15,017 bases of DNA, from positions 1 to 15,017 of the forward strand of contig DATMMO010000315.1 of the NCBI GenBank assembly GCA_035569695.1. Reading direction: 5' to 3'. This document shows, one piece after another, positions 6,616 through 13,196 of this stretch (position 1 is its first letter; the number at the start of each line of letters is the position of its first letter). The DNA is from DASXMT01 sp035569695 (GTDB lineage Bacteria > Actinomycetota > Acidimicrobiia > Acidimicrobiales > RAAP-2). A program made the translations under genes and the position numbers. The notes under the pieces are model-generated. The model made no database searches and had not been told where the DNA came from. It saw only the letters and a program-made list of their open reading frames with translations.

Positions 6616-7809
6616 TTAGATCGTCGGACCCACCACGGTGACCAGCGTGCCGATCGGGGTCAGCGGCCACACCTGGGCTGCGTCCGAGATGGCCATCTCC
6701 ACGCAACCATTGCTCTGCGGCGTGCCGTAGCTGGCCCGGGGGAAACCGTGGAGGGCATCGCCCCCGTTGAAATAGCTGGCCCACGGGACATTGGGATCGT
6801 CGTACGTGCTGCCGTCGGGGTTGGTCCCCTTCATCTCCGAAGAGGGCACGTGCTCGAAGACGGGGTAGGTGCCGTCGGCGGTGTCGGCTCCGGGCGCACC
6901 GGTATTGACGGGAATGTTGGTGAACTGGGCGACGCCGTTGTTGTACAAGGTCAGGTTCTGGGGGACCGTCTTCGACACCACGACGTACACATAGGGGTTG
7001 GCGTTCACCTTGTTCGAGGCTGCCGCGGCCAACAGGGTCGTCCACACCTGGGAACCGGGCAGCCCGTCAACGGTCAGGCCGTTCTGGCTCTGGAAGGCCA
7101 TCACTGCTCCCTTGGTGATGATGTCCTCCTGCCCTTGCGTCCACAGGCTGGCGAGCGAGGCCGGCGTGGTCGACCACTTCCAGGCGAAGGACCCGGGCTG
7201 GGCGTTGGCCGCCTCCGTGGGGGAGGTGAGTGGGGCCGAGGGGGTGAAGGCCACGGGCAGGTAGTTGAGCTGGGCCAGGAGCTGCTGGAGGCGGGTGGTG
7301 CTCCCCTGGGCCACCGTGAACGAAACGGTCAGCGGAGAGGCCAGCGTGGAACCGGACGGTGTGCGCAGGCCGGTCGTACCGCCGGGCACGGTCAGCGTCT
7401 CCGATGCGGATGGGGCGAGCGGGGCGGTGGCGGCGAAGGACAGCGTGGACGGGCCCACCTGCTTCCAGGCGCCGGCCACCGCCGGGTTCAGGGTGGGCAT
7501 GGGGCTGGCGGCCGAAATCGGCGCCGAAAGGTGGACGGTGATGGCGATGTCGGTGGGGACGTTCACCGCTCCGGACGTCGGCGTGGTGGAGACGATCGAC
7601 AAGGACTTGGCCGGCGCTCCCGACGTCGTCGACGTACCCCCCGTGGTCCCCGTGGCCCCGGCAGCCGGATGTGAGGGCGAGTTGCGCAAGGCCAGGGTCG
7701 TCCCCACCGCGGCGATGACGAGGATCACCACCACCAAGGACGCGATCCATATCGGACGATATCCCCTCGAAGACCCCACGCGCCTGGAGTGTGCGTTCAC
7801 GGACGGCAC
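6616..7809 (-). CDS. L,D-transpeptidase (YkuD catalytic domain), membrane-anchored
   Basis: Forms 3-3 peptidoglycan crosslinks, or attaches proteins, outside the membrane. The 397 residues contain a cytoplasmic basic stretch, one transmembrane helix or uncleaved signal (about 20-42), and a Ser/Thr/Gly-rich linker (44-68). Next come a bacterial Ig-like domain (about 70-167), an expanded peptidoglycan-binding domain (about 170-262, with FQSQNGLTVDG at its end) and the YkuD domain (about 270-397). His354 and the nucleophile Cys369 in YGTPQSNGCVEM are the catalytic residues. The usual SHGC reads SNGC here. The start is uncertain: GTG 7809, or GTG 7800 three codons in. The latter forms a GTGA overlap with the stop of a 15-residue leader ORF. 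The gene is convergent with ilvA. Confidence 0.9.
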   Translation of the reverse strand: MPSVNAHSRRVGSSRGYRPIWIASLVVVILVIAAVGTTLALRNSPSHPAAGATGTTGGTSTTSGAPAKSLSIVSTTPTSGAVNVPTDIAITVHLSAPISAASPMPTLNPAVAGAWKQVGPSTLSFAATAPLAPSASETLTVPGGTTGLRTPSGSTLASPLTVSFTVAQGSTTRLQQLLAQLNYLPVAFTPSAPLTSPTEAANAQPGSFAWKWSTTPASLASLWTQGQEDIITKGAVMAFQSQNGLTVDGLPGSQVWTTLLAAAASNKVNANPYVYVVVSKTVPQNLTLYNNGVAQFTNIPVNTGAPGADTADGTYPVFEHVPSSEMKGTNPDGSTYDDPNVPWASYFNGGDALHGFPRASYGTPQSNGCVEMAISDAAQVWPLTPIGTLVTVVGPTI

Positions 7810-7844
7810 CGCTCAGCCCCGCGTCGGATCCCGATGCCCTTCAT
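7797..7844 (-). CDS. Possible 15-residue leader ORF before the L,D-transpeptidase
   Basis: The frame reads MKGIGIRRGAERCRP and then TGA. Its ATG is 7 nt after a TACGCT box, as in leaderless mRNAs. Its TGA overlaps an in-frame GTG of the transpeptidase (7800) by four bases (GTGA), the usual arrangement for translational coupling. Neither candidate start of the transpeptidase has a good ribosome site of its own, which makes coupling more plausible. No homology is recognised. Confidence 0.33.
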   Translation of the reverse strand: MKGIGIRRGAERCRP

Positions 7845-7851
7845 CCGGTCG

Positions 7852-7857
7852 AGCGTA
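7852..7857 (-). promoter_or_regulatory. Candidate -10 box (TACGCT) for the leader ORF and L,D-transpeptidase
   Basis: Seven bases separate this TANNNT box from the ATG at 7844, predicting a leaderless transcript. No canonical -35 box is visible. Confidence 0.42.
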
Positions 7858-7909
7858 CTTGCTCGCCCACCGAACTTGGCCGCGTGGCCACGTATTGCCC
7901 GCTCCCGGT

Positions 7910-7947
7910 ATGCACCATCCGGGTCCATCTCACCGACTTTGGTGCAT
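7910..7947. promoter_or_regulatory. Dyad ATGCACCA-N22-TGGTGCAT upstream of the L,D-transpeptidase promoter
   Basis: Two perfect 8-nt arms (7910-7917 and 7940-7947) have centres 30 bp apart, close to three helical turns. They lie about 50-90 bp upstream of the candidate -10 box. This geometry suits a dimeric regulator binding two half-sites. The regulator is unknown. Confidence 0.35.
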
Positions 7948-7981
7948 TGCCGCCACGTTGGCAGCGCGGCGCCGACCATCA

Positions 7982-7999
7982 CCGCCAGACAGTTGGCGG
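7982..7999. repeat. Small inverted repeat CCGCCA-GACAGT-TGGCGG
   Basis: A perfect six-base-pair GC-rich stem with a 6-nt loop, lying between the sedolisin terminator hairpin and the wide dyad. It could be a second terminator element or an operator; the sequence alone does not decide. Confidence 0.35.
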
Positions 8000-8108
8000 A
8001 CAGGCCCTCAGAAGGCGGAATTGGTGAGTCGAGTTCCCCGTCGGGACGGCGTGAGCCCCCGAGGATAACGGTCGGACGCTCCTCCGCCTCCCTCGTTTGG
8101 AACCGTTC

Positions 8109-8138
8109 GGGGCAGAGGCGCCATCGGCGCCCCTGCCC
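8109..8138 (-). terminator. GC-rich hairpin terminator after the sedolisin gene
   Basis: The arms 8110-8122 and 8126-8138 pair over 13 positions with one mismatch (8116/8132) around a 3-nt loop (ATC). The hairpin begins 12 nt after the sedolisin stop on the minus strand. There is no U tract, which is common for terminators of high-GC actinobacteria. Confidence 0.6.
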
Positions 8139-8149
8139 GGATGACGGTC

Positions 8150-9778
8150 CTAGGCTGCGCCGATGAACGAGGTGATGTTCGGGGTTCCCCGACCGGTCAC
8201 GTAGTCGTAACCGGGGGTGACGGGATAGAGCACGTTGGTACCGATCACGATGTCGTTGAACGATGTCGAGGGCTCGGCGTAGATGGTGGCGTTGGCGAAG
8301 CCCAAGTTTCCGCCGTGGGCCGCCTGGGTCCGGGCCCAGATTCCCAGCCATGATGGGCTGGAGCCGCTGGTGCCGCCGATCACGGTGGTCTGGCCCCCCA
8401 CGATGACGTTGAAGCCGCTATTGGGATCGGCATCGAAGGCCACGTCGGGGACGCCCCGCCGCAGGCCGAGATTGGAGCCGCCCACACCGGCCTGATAGCT
8501 GGGCTCGGCCTCGAGGAGGGACTGACCCCCACCGCCGGCGTACCAGCCGATCTCGCTCAACGGGCTGGGTCCGCCGAGAATGGTGGTGCCGCCCACTCCC
8601 ACTGCATAGGGGCTGGCGGCCGGGTAGTTGACCCCGGGCAAGCCGGCGGGGACGCCGTTCACTCCGACCAGGAGCGGGCAGAACGCCCCGGTGTCACCCG
8701 ACGCGGTGAACAAGGTCTGACCCTGGGCCACGCCCTGCTCGAGGACCTGGTCATTGGAGGTGAGGAACCCACTGGTGTTGGCCAACAGCTCGCACTCGCC
8801 GGCCGAGAAGTTGGCCTGCTTGGCTTGGTCGTCGGTCACCCACTTGTTCATCTCGGCCAGGATGTCGGTGTTCGCGAGCGAGGGCGCGTCGTAGACCAGC
8901 AGGCTGGAGACGTCCTGGGCCAGACCGGTCGAGTACTGGGTGTCCAGGTCCCACTCGGCGTTGCCCGAGGTGTCAGTGGACGCCGCTCCGGTCGGGATGG
9001 TGGTCCACGGCACCGTGGGGAGGCCGTAGGTCTTCTCGAAGGTGGCCAGGTCGGCCTGGGGGCTGCTCAGATCGCCCTCGGCCAGTACGGCGATGGTCTG
9101 CCCGGCGCCGGTCTGGTTCGCCGGCGCGTTGTAGAACGACCAGAAGTCCTTCGGACCGTAGCTCGACGGGAACGACACGGTCCCGGTCGGAGCAGCGGTC
9201 GGGGCCAGCTGGACCGTACCCAGCGTCGAGAGGCCCACGATGGAGGACACGTCGCCGGCCAACGCCGCGGGCACGGTGGCCGTCTGGGCGTTGGAGACGT
9301 AGGTTTGTCCGTTGGTCATCCGATAACTGTCGAAGGTCACGCCGAAGGCTTGTCCCAGTTGGGACAGGGCCCCGGTGACGGTGACCAGCGTGCGATTGGA
9401 CGACACCGACGTCACCGTCAGGCCGGCCGAGGAGGCCCAGCCCGTCACTGTGTTGACGGTGTCGCTGGTCGGGCCGAACTGTGACGCGAAGCTGGCCGGC
9501 GTCAGGAACTGGTGATAGTTGGGGCTCGACGGGTTGGTGAGCCCGGCGATCAGGCTGGTCAGCCCGGCCTGGTTCCTGAGCGGCAGCGAGAGCGTCACCG
9601 ACAGCGGCTGCCCGGTTGCCGGACCCAGGTCGGTGGCTCCTTGCACCAGGGTGGGTGCCGTTCCGGGGATCGGCGTCGGCAATGCGCCGGCCGGACCGCC
9701 AGAGGCTCCGACGGCCCACGCCAACCCGCCCAGGGACAGCGCCGCACCGAGTGAACACGTACGTCGAACCAGGCCCAT
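8150..9778 (-). CDS. Secreted sedolisin (S53) family serine-carboxyl peptidase
   Basis: A 542-residue secreted protease, usually active at acid pH, made as a self-processing precursor. Residues 1-32 are a signal peptide (MGLVRR, then a hydrophobic core, then an Ala/Gly-rich region before ALP). The pro-kumamolisin activation domain runs from about 42 to 190, with YHQFLTPASFASQFGP at 88-103. The catalytic domain follows. Glu275 and Asp279 lie in NAEWDLDTQ, Asp362 in TASGDTGA gives the oxyanion acid, and Ser471 in GGTSGSSP is the nucleophile. The C-terminal calcium site is indicated by Asp509 in FNDIVIGTN and Asp525 in GYDYVTGRGTPN. Cys328 and Cys367 could form a disulfide after export. All key residues are present, so the enzyme should be active. 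GGAGGG precedes the ATG at 9778, and it lies inside a pair of overlapping dyads. Confidence 0.93.
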   Translation of the reverse strand: MGLVRRTCSLGAALSLGGLAWAVGASGGPAGALPTPIPGTAPTLVQGATDLGPATGQPLSVTLSLPLRNQAGLTSLIAGLTNPSSPNYHQFLTPASFASQFGPTSDTVNTVTGWASSAGLTVTSVSSNRTLVTVTGALSQLGQAFGVTFDSYRMTNGQTYVSNAQTATVPAALAGDVSSIVGLSTLGTVQLAPTAAPTGTVSFPSSYGPKDFWSFYNAPANQTGAGQTIAVLAEGDLSSPQADLATFEKTYGLPTVPWTTIPTGAASTDTSGNAEWDLDTQYSTGLAQDVSSLLVYDAPSLANTDILAEMNKWVTDDQAKQANFSAGECELLANTSGFLTSNDQVLEQGVAQGQTLFTASGDTGAFCPLLVGVNGVPAGLPGVNYPAASPYAVGVGGTTILGGPSPLSEIGWYAGGGGQSLLEAEPSYQAGVGGSNLGLRRGVPDVAFDADPNSGFNVIVGGQTTVIGGTSGSSPSWLGIWARTQAAHGGNLGFANATIYAEPSTSFNDIVIGTNVLYPVTPGYDYVTGRGTPNITSFIGAA

Positions 9779-9790
9779 TGGGTGGTCCCT

Positions 9791-9829
9791 CCCCTGTCAG
9801 TCGATATCGTCACAGGGGTAACGACTGAC
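9791..9829 (-). promoter_or_regulatory. Two overlapping dyads just before the sedolisin start
   Basis: In minus-strand order, arm GTCAGTCG (9829-9822) can pair with CGACTGAC (9803-9796). Arm CCCCTGT (9818-9812) can pair with ACAGGGG (9797-9791). The downstream arms overlap by two bases, and CCCCTGT lies in the loop of the first hairpin. The two RNA structures therefore compete. The second includes the AGGGG that begins the ribosome binding region, 12 nt before the ATG. An 8-bp palindrome CGATATCG (9802-9809) lies at the centre. It may act as a DNA operator, or as an RNA switch controlling translation. Confidence 0.45.
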
Positions 9830-9865
9830 CGGGTCCGATCTCCCGTACTTTCTTGGTGTATTTCC

Positions 9866-9889
9866 GATCGGGCCGATGTCGACCCGATC
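9866..9889 (-). terminator. Possible terminator after the acyl-CoA synthetase gene
   Basis: GATCGGG (9866-9872) and CCCGATC (9883-9889) form a perfect seven-base-pair stem with a 10-nt loop, 11 nt after the stop codon. It has no U tract and could equally be an upstream element for the sedolisin gene. Confidence 0.38.
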
Positions 9890-9900
9890 CAGGCCCGGCG

Positions 9901-11493
9901 TCAGCCGTCATCAGGCATGGCGTCGGCCATGTCCCGCAGCTGGTTCTTGGCCACCTTGTCCAGCGTGGCCCGGGGGAAGTCGTCGACCACGTACACCGCT
10001 CGGGGGACCTTGAAATCGGCCAGATTGGCCGTGCAGATCTCGATGATCTGTTTCTGCAGTTCGCCCTGGTCGACCTCGGGGCTCCCCGTGATGACGAAGG
10101 CCACCGGCACCACGTCGAGCATGTCGTGGGAGCGTCCCACCACGGCGATGTCGGCAACGCCGGAAACCTGACGGCAGAGATCCTCGATCTCCCGGGCCGA
10201 CACGTTCTCGCCCCCCACCTTGAGCACGTCCTTGTCCCGTTCGCAGTAGAAGAAATTGCCTTCCTCTCCGATCCTGACCATGTCGCCTGTCTTGAACCAG
10301 CCCTCTTCGGTGAAGCTCGCCGCCATGGCCTCGGGATTGTCGTAGTACTCCAGGAAGAGCTGGATGCCTCGGGTCCCGCGCACCCAGAGCTCGCCGATCT
10401 CACCATGGGCACAGAGGGCCCCCGACTCGGGGTCCACGATGATGAACTCGTATCCCGGCGTCGGCTTGCCCATGGATCGGACGGGATAGTGCTGCCAGGG
10501 ACTGGCCCCGGTGGCGTGGATGACGGTCTCGGTCATGCCGTAGGCCGGGGCCACCCGGCATCCGAGCATGGCCTCGAGCTCGGGCACGATCAGGCCGAAC
10601 ACGCCCACCTTCAGGCGGTGGTCGGGAACGGGCTGACCGGCAATGGCCTTGAACACGAACGGGATCAGCGACAGATGGGTCACCCCGTGGATGGTGACGA
10701 TGTCCCAGAAGCGGCTGGCCGAGAACTTGGGCTGGAGGACCACCGTTCCCCCGACGCCCAGGGTGGTCCAGAAGCTCCAGCTCTGGGCGTTGACGTGAAA
10801 GAAGGGCAGGAAGACCAGATAGGTGTCGTCGCCCCCCATGTCGATGGTCTGCGGGCCCACCCGGCCTGCCCACAGGGCGTTGGCATGGGTGTGGACCACG
10901 GCCTTGGGCCGGGAGGTGGTACCCGAGGTGAACATGATCCCGGCCGGCGCCATGGGCTCGGCCGGGCGTTGGGGAAGAGACTCGCCGTCGGCCCACAACG
11001 ACGCGAATGCGCCCTGACCGTGGGACTGCTGGTCGGCCGGGGCCGGGTCGCCACTGTTGTCCTCGGTGACCACGATCCAGGCCAGACCAGGTGCGCTCTC
11101 GGTCACCAGCGCGGCGAACTGGGGCTGGGTGATGGCGCCCACACAGCCGGTGTGCTCGGCGAAGTAGGTGATCTCCGCGCCCACGCTCCTGGTGTTGGTG
11201 GTGACGCCCACCGCCCCCAGCTCGGCACAGGCGTACCAGGCCAGGACCATCTCCGGGCAGTTCTCGGCATGGATGAGGATCCGATCGCCGCTGGCCACGC
11301 CCCGGGCCTGCAGGCCGGCGGCCAGGGCGCGCACGTCCTGGTGGAACTGCCGATAGCTCCACCGCCTTCCCGTCCCCGTGCGGGGCTCCCAGATCAGGAA
11401 GGGGTGGTCGGGCTTGGCCCGGGCCCAGTGGGCCAGGAGGCCGGGAATGTCCTGGCCCGCGAACTGGAACTCGCTTACCTGCTGGGCGTCCAC
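9901..11493 (-). CDS. Acyl-CoA synthetase (AMP-forming, class I adenylate-forming ligase)
   Basis: Activates a carboxylic acid to its acyl-CoA by way of an acyl-adenylate. The protein has 530 residues and all core motifs. These are the P-loop TSGTTSRPK at 189-197, YGMTET at 318-323, GWFKTGD at 398-404, the hinge ERDKDVLKVGGENVS at 418-432 and the catalytic Lys513 in TLDKVAKNQLR. The overall layout resembles CaiC-like or medium/long-chain fatty acyl-CoA ligases, but the substrate cannot be read from the sequence. The GTG at 11493 is chosen because AGGAG lies 5 nt upstream. The reading frame stays open for another 978 bases, but that stretch is antisense to the tag gene and carries no domain. 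It is divergent from tag and tandem with the sedolisin gene. Confidence 0.92.
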   Translation of the reverse strand: MDAQQVSEFQFAGQDIPGLLAHWARAKPDHPFLIWEPRTGTGRRWSYRQFHQDVRALAAGLQARGVASGDRILIHAENCPEMVLAWYACAELGAVGVTTNTRSVGAEITYFAEHTGCVGAITQPQFAALVTESAPGLAWIVVTEDNSGDPAPADQQSHGQGAFASLWADGESLPQRPAEPMAPAGIMFTSGTTSRPKAVVHTHANALWAGRVGPQTIDMGGDDTYLVFLPFFHVNAQSWSFWTTLGVGGTVVLQPKFSASRFWDIVTIHGVTHLSLIPFVFKAIAGQPVPDHRLKVGVFGLIVPELEAMLGCRVAPAYGMTETVIHATGASPWQHYPVRSMGKPTPGYEFIIVDPESGALCAHGEIGELWVRGTRGIQLFLEYYDNPEAMAASFTEEGWFKTGDMVRIGEEGNFFYCERDKDVLKVGGENVSAREIEDLCRQVSGVADIAVVGRSHDMLDVVPVAFVITGSPEVDQGELQKQIIEICTANLADFKVPRAVYVVDDFPRATLDKVAKNQLRDMADAMPDDG

Positions 11494-11498
11494 TGCAG

Positions 11499-11503
11499 CT
11501 CCT
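11499..11503 (-). promoter_or_regulatory. Ribosome binding site fixing the GTG start of the acyl-CoA synthetase
   Basis: AGGAG on the minus strand lies 5 nt before the GTG at 11493. This marks the true start inside a much longer open frame. Confidence 0.7.
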
Positions 11504-11557
11504 CTGTCGTCATCCACCGGGGACGTCCGTCCCACCGGCGTGCCCCCTCGGTCGGAT

Positions 11558-11574
11558 CCCCGGTTCAACCGGGG
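11558..11574. repeat. Perfect 17-nt palindrome CCCCGGTT-C-AACCGGGG
   Basis: Eight-base arms flank a single central base in the divergent gap between the acyl-CoA synthetase and tag genes. The position, 65 nt upstream of the first and 55 nt upstream of the second, suits an operator acting on either gene. Confidence 0.5.
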
Positions 11575-11615
11575 GGCCACGCCAGTCTGCCAGGTGCGAT
11601 CACCGGTCATCCGAG

Positions 11616-11621
11616 TACCAT
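11616..11621 (+). promoter_or_regulatory. Candidate leaderless promoter -10 box (TACCAT) for tag
   Basis: TACCAT ends 7 nt before the ATG at 11629, which has no ribosome binding site. The hexamer is identical to the one before ilvA. Confidence 0.48.
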
Positions 11622-11628
11622 CCCGACC

Positions 11629-12252
11629 ATGACGGTGGAGGAGGACGACGGTCGGAAGCGTTGCTCCTGGGCCACGGGGCCCTGGCTCGTCCCTTACCAC
11701 GATGAGGAGTGGGGAGTGCCGGTCCACCAGGACCGTACCCATTTCGAGTTCCTCGTCCTCGAAGGAGCCCAGGCCGGCCTCAGCTGGCTGACCATCCTGA
11801 AGCGGCGCGAGGGCTACCGCAAGGCCTTCGCCGGGTTCGACCCCGAGGTGGTGGCCCGCTTCACCCCGGCCCGCCTGGAGAAGCTCCTCGGCGATGCCTC
11901 GATCATCCGGAACAGGCTCAAGGTCGAGTCGGTGGTGGGAAACGCCCGGGCCTTCCTGGCCGTCCAGGACGAGTGCGGGAGCTTCGACGACTACCTGTGG
12001 GATTTCGTCGATGGCCAGCCCATCGTCAACCGATGGCGATCGACCGAGAACCTGCCGGCCACGACGCCGCTGTCCGACCGGGTCAGCGCCGACCTCCGCT
12101 CGCGGGGGTTCCGTTTTGTCGGTCCCACGGTCTGTTACGCCCACCTTCAAGCAGCGGGGCTGGTCAACGACCATCTCACCAGTTGTTTTCGCTATGGGGA
12201 GCTGGCGGATCCCGGTACGGGCCAGAAGACGCAGCCAAAGAAGCGAAAGTAA
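11629..12252 (+). CDS. tag: DNA-3-methyladenine glycosylase I
   Basis: Removes 3-methyladenine from alkylated DNA by base excision, leaving an abasic site. The 207 residues cover the whole Tag fold. The N-terminal RCSW block has Cys12, and YHDEEWG has Tyr23 and His24. Glu45 and Trp53 lie in LEGAQAGLSW, IIRNRLKV follows, and the C-terminal GPTVCYAHLQAAGLVNDH segment leads to TSCFRYG. Cys12, His24, His182 and Cys186 fit the four zinc ligands of the E. coli enzyme. Tyr23, Glu45 and Trp53 fit its base-binding pocket. A Lys-rich tail (KKRK) ends the protein. The ATG at 11629 lacks a ribosome site and follows a TACCAT box by 7 nt. The purine nucleoside phosphorylase gene follows in tandem. Confidence 0.93.
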   Translation: MTVEEDDGRKRCSWATGPWLVPYHDEEWGVPVHQDRTHFEFLVLEGAQAGLSWLTILKRREGYRKAFAGFDPEVVARFTPARLEKLLGDASIIRNRLKVESVVGNARAFLAVQDECGSFDDYLWDFVDGQPIVNRWRSTENLPATTPLSDRVSADLRSRGFRFVGPTVCYAHLQAAGLVNDHLTSCFRYGELADPGTGQKTQPKKRK

Positions 12253-12301
12253 GAGGAAACCGGTCCGGGCCGCCGGTCGGGCCGGTGATGACCGAGCTGG
12301 A

Positions 12302-12307
12302 TAGGGT
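12302..12307 (+). promoter_or_regulatory. Candidate leaderless promoter -10 box (TAGGGT) for the purine nucleoside phosphorylase
   Basis: TAGGGT ends 7 nt before the ATG at 12315. This favours that start over the in-frame ATG at 12288, and suggests the gene can be transcribed independently of tag. Confidence 0.42.
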
Positions 12308-12314
12308 GCCATCC

Positions 12315-13187
12315 ATGCCCGGCCCCCAACCTGTCGACCTCGGAGGCGCCGCCCTCGATCCGCTGGCCCTGGCCGAAGAGGCGGCGGCGGTGCTGGCCGG
12401 GGAAACCGGGGTGTCACGCCATCGGGTCGCCATCGTGCTCGGGACGGGGCTCGACGGTGCCGTGGATGCACTGGGTCAACCGGTGGGCACCTGCAGCTAT
12501 GCCCGCCTGCCCGGCTTGGCCCCGCCCACGGTGAGGGGCCACCACGGAGAGGTGGCCTCGATGCTGGTCGGCCCGCGGCCCGTATTGGTATTCAGGGGAC
12601 GGGTCCATCTCTACGAGGGCCGGAGCGCGCCCGAGACCGTGCACGCCGTCCGCATCGCGGTGGCGGCCGGCTGTCGGTGCGTCATCCTGACCAACTCCTC
12701 GGGGAGCCTCGACCCCACCCTGGGATCGGGGTCGATCGTGGCCGTCGCCGACCACATCAACTGCACCGGCCAGTCACCGTTGGTCGGGTTTCCCGCCGAT
12801 GGCGAAGGTCCCACCCCGTTCGTGGACCAGACGGCGATCTGGTCCCCCCGTCTGCGGGCGCTGGTCCGCAGCCTCGATCCGACCATCAGCGAGGGCGTCT
12901 ACGCCCAGGTGCTCGGACCCCAATTCGAGACGCCGGCCGAGATCTCGATGTTGCGCTCGATGGGCGCCGACCTCGTCGGGATGTCGACGGCGCTGGAGGC
13001 CCTGGCCGCGGTGCACCTCGGTGCCGAGGTGCTGGGACTGTCCTTGGTCTCCAACCTGGCCGCCGGGCTGACCCCCCGGGTCACGGTCGAGGACATCCGA
13101 CAGGCCGGGGCCACCGGAGCGCCCGACGTGGGCCGCCTGCTCCGGGCCCTGCTCGATCACCCGGACCTCGAGTTGGGCCAACCGTAG
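12315..13187 (+). CDS. punA: Purine nucleoside phosphorylase (trimeric, 6-oxopurine type)
   Basis: Splits guanosine- or inosine-type nucleosides with phosphate to free base and (deoxy)ribose-1-phosphate, for purine salvage. The protein has 290 residues from this start, or 299 from ATG 12288. Family landmarks in order are GTGL (43-46, usually GSGLG), GHHG (75-78), and GRVHLYEG (95-102, phosphate-binding Arg96 and His98). Next come TNSSG (126-130, usually TNAAGG), DHINCTG (146-152), GPQFETPAE (201-209, Glu205) and VGMSTALE (221-228). SNLAAG (246-251, Asn247) ends the series. Glu205 and Asn247 match the pair that selects 6-oxopurines in trimeric PNPs. Several landmarks are slightly divergent, so altered specificity is possible. 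The gene begins 62 nt after tag and ends 9 nt from the convergent ABC permease. Confidence 0.9.
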   Translation: MPGPQPVDLGGAALDPLALAEEAAAVLAGETGVSRHRVAIVLGTGLDGAVDALGQPVGTCSYARLPGLAPPTVRGHHGEVASMLVGPRPVLVFRGRVHLYEGRSAPETVHAVRIAVAAGCRCVILTNSSGSLDPTLGSGSIVAVADHINCTGQSPLVGFPADGEGPTPFVDQTAIWSPRLRALVRSLDPTISEGVYAQVLGPQFETPAEISMLRSMGADLVGMSTALEALAAVHLGAEVLGLSLVSNLAAGLTPRVTVEDIRQAGATGAPDVGRLLRALLDHPDLELGQP

Positions 13188-13196
13188 GCCGGCCGG

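Larger units (their letters stand above)
7810..8149. other. Intergenic region between the sedolisin and L,D-transpeptidase genes
   Basis: This 340-nt gap is the longest without an assigned protein. It holds, from right to left, a strong hairpin after the sedolisin stop (8109-8138), a small dyad (7982-7999) and a wide dyad (7910-7947). The -10 box at 7852-7857 and most of the leader ORF follow. I see no further gene, tRNA or conserved RNA structure in it. Confidence 0.6.

Noticed and set aside
5090..7045. A 651-codon open frame on the minus strand across ilvA
   Set aside because: It is antisense to a complete ilvA with all catalytic motifs. Its translation is low-complexity Gly/Arg/His-rich sequence with no domain. 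Long antisense frames are normal at this GC content.
11555..11580. A tRNA T-arm-like GGTTCAA within a stem
   Set aside because: The loop is shifted by one base from a true T-loop, and no acceptor, D or anticodon arm can be built around it.
11494..12471. Upstream in-frame extension of the acyl-CoA synthetase to 856 residues
   Set aside because: The extension is antisense to tag and shows no domain. The GTG at 11493 has its own AGGAG and begins the ligase fold at the usual length.
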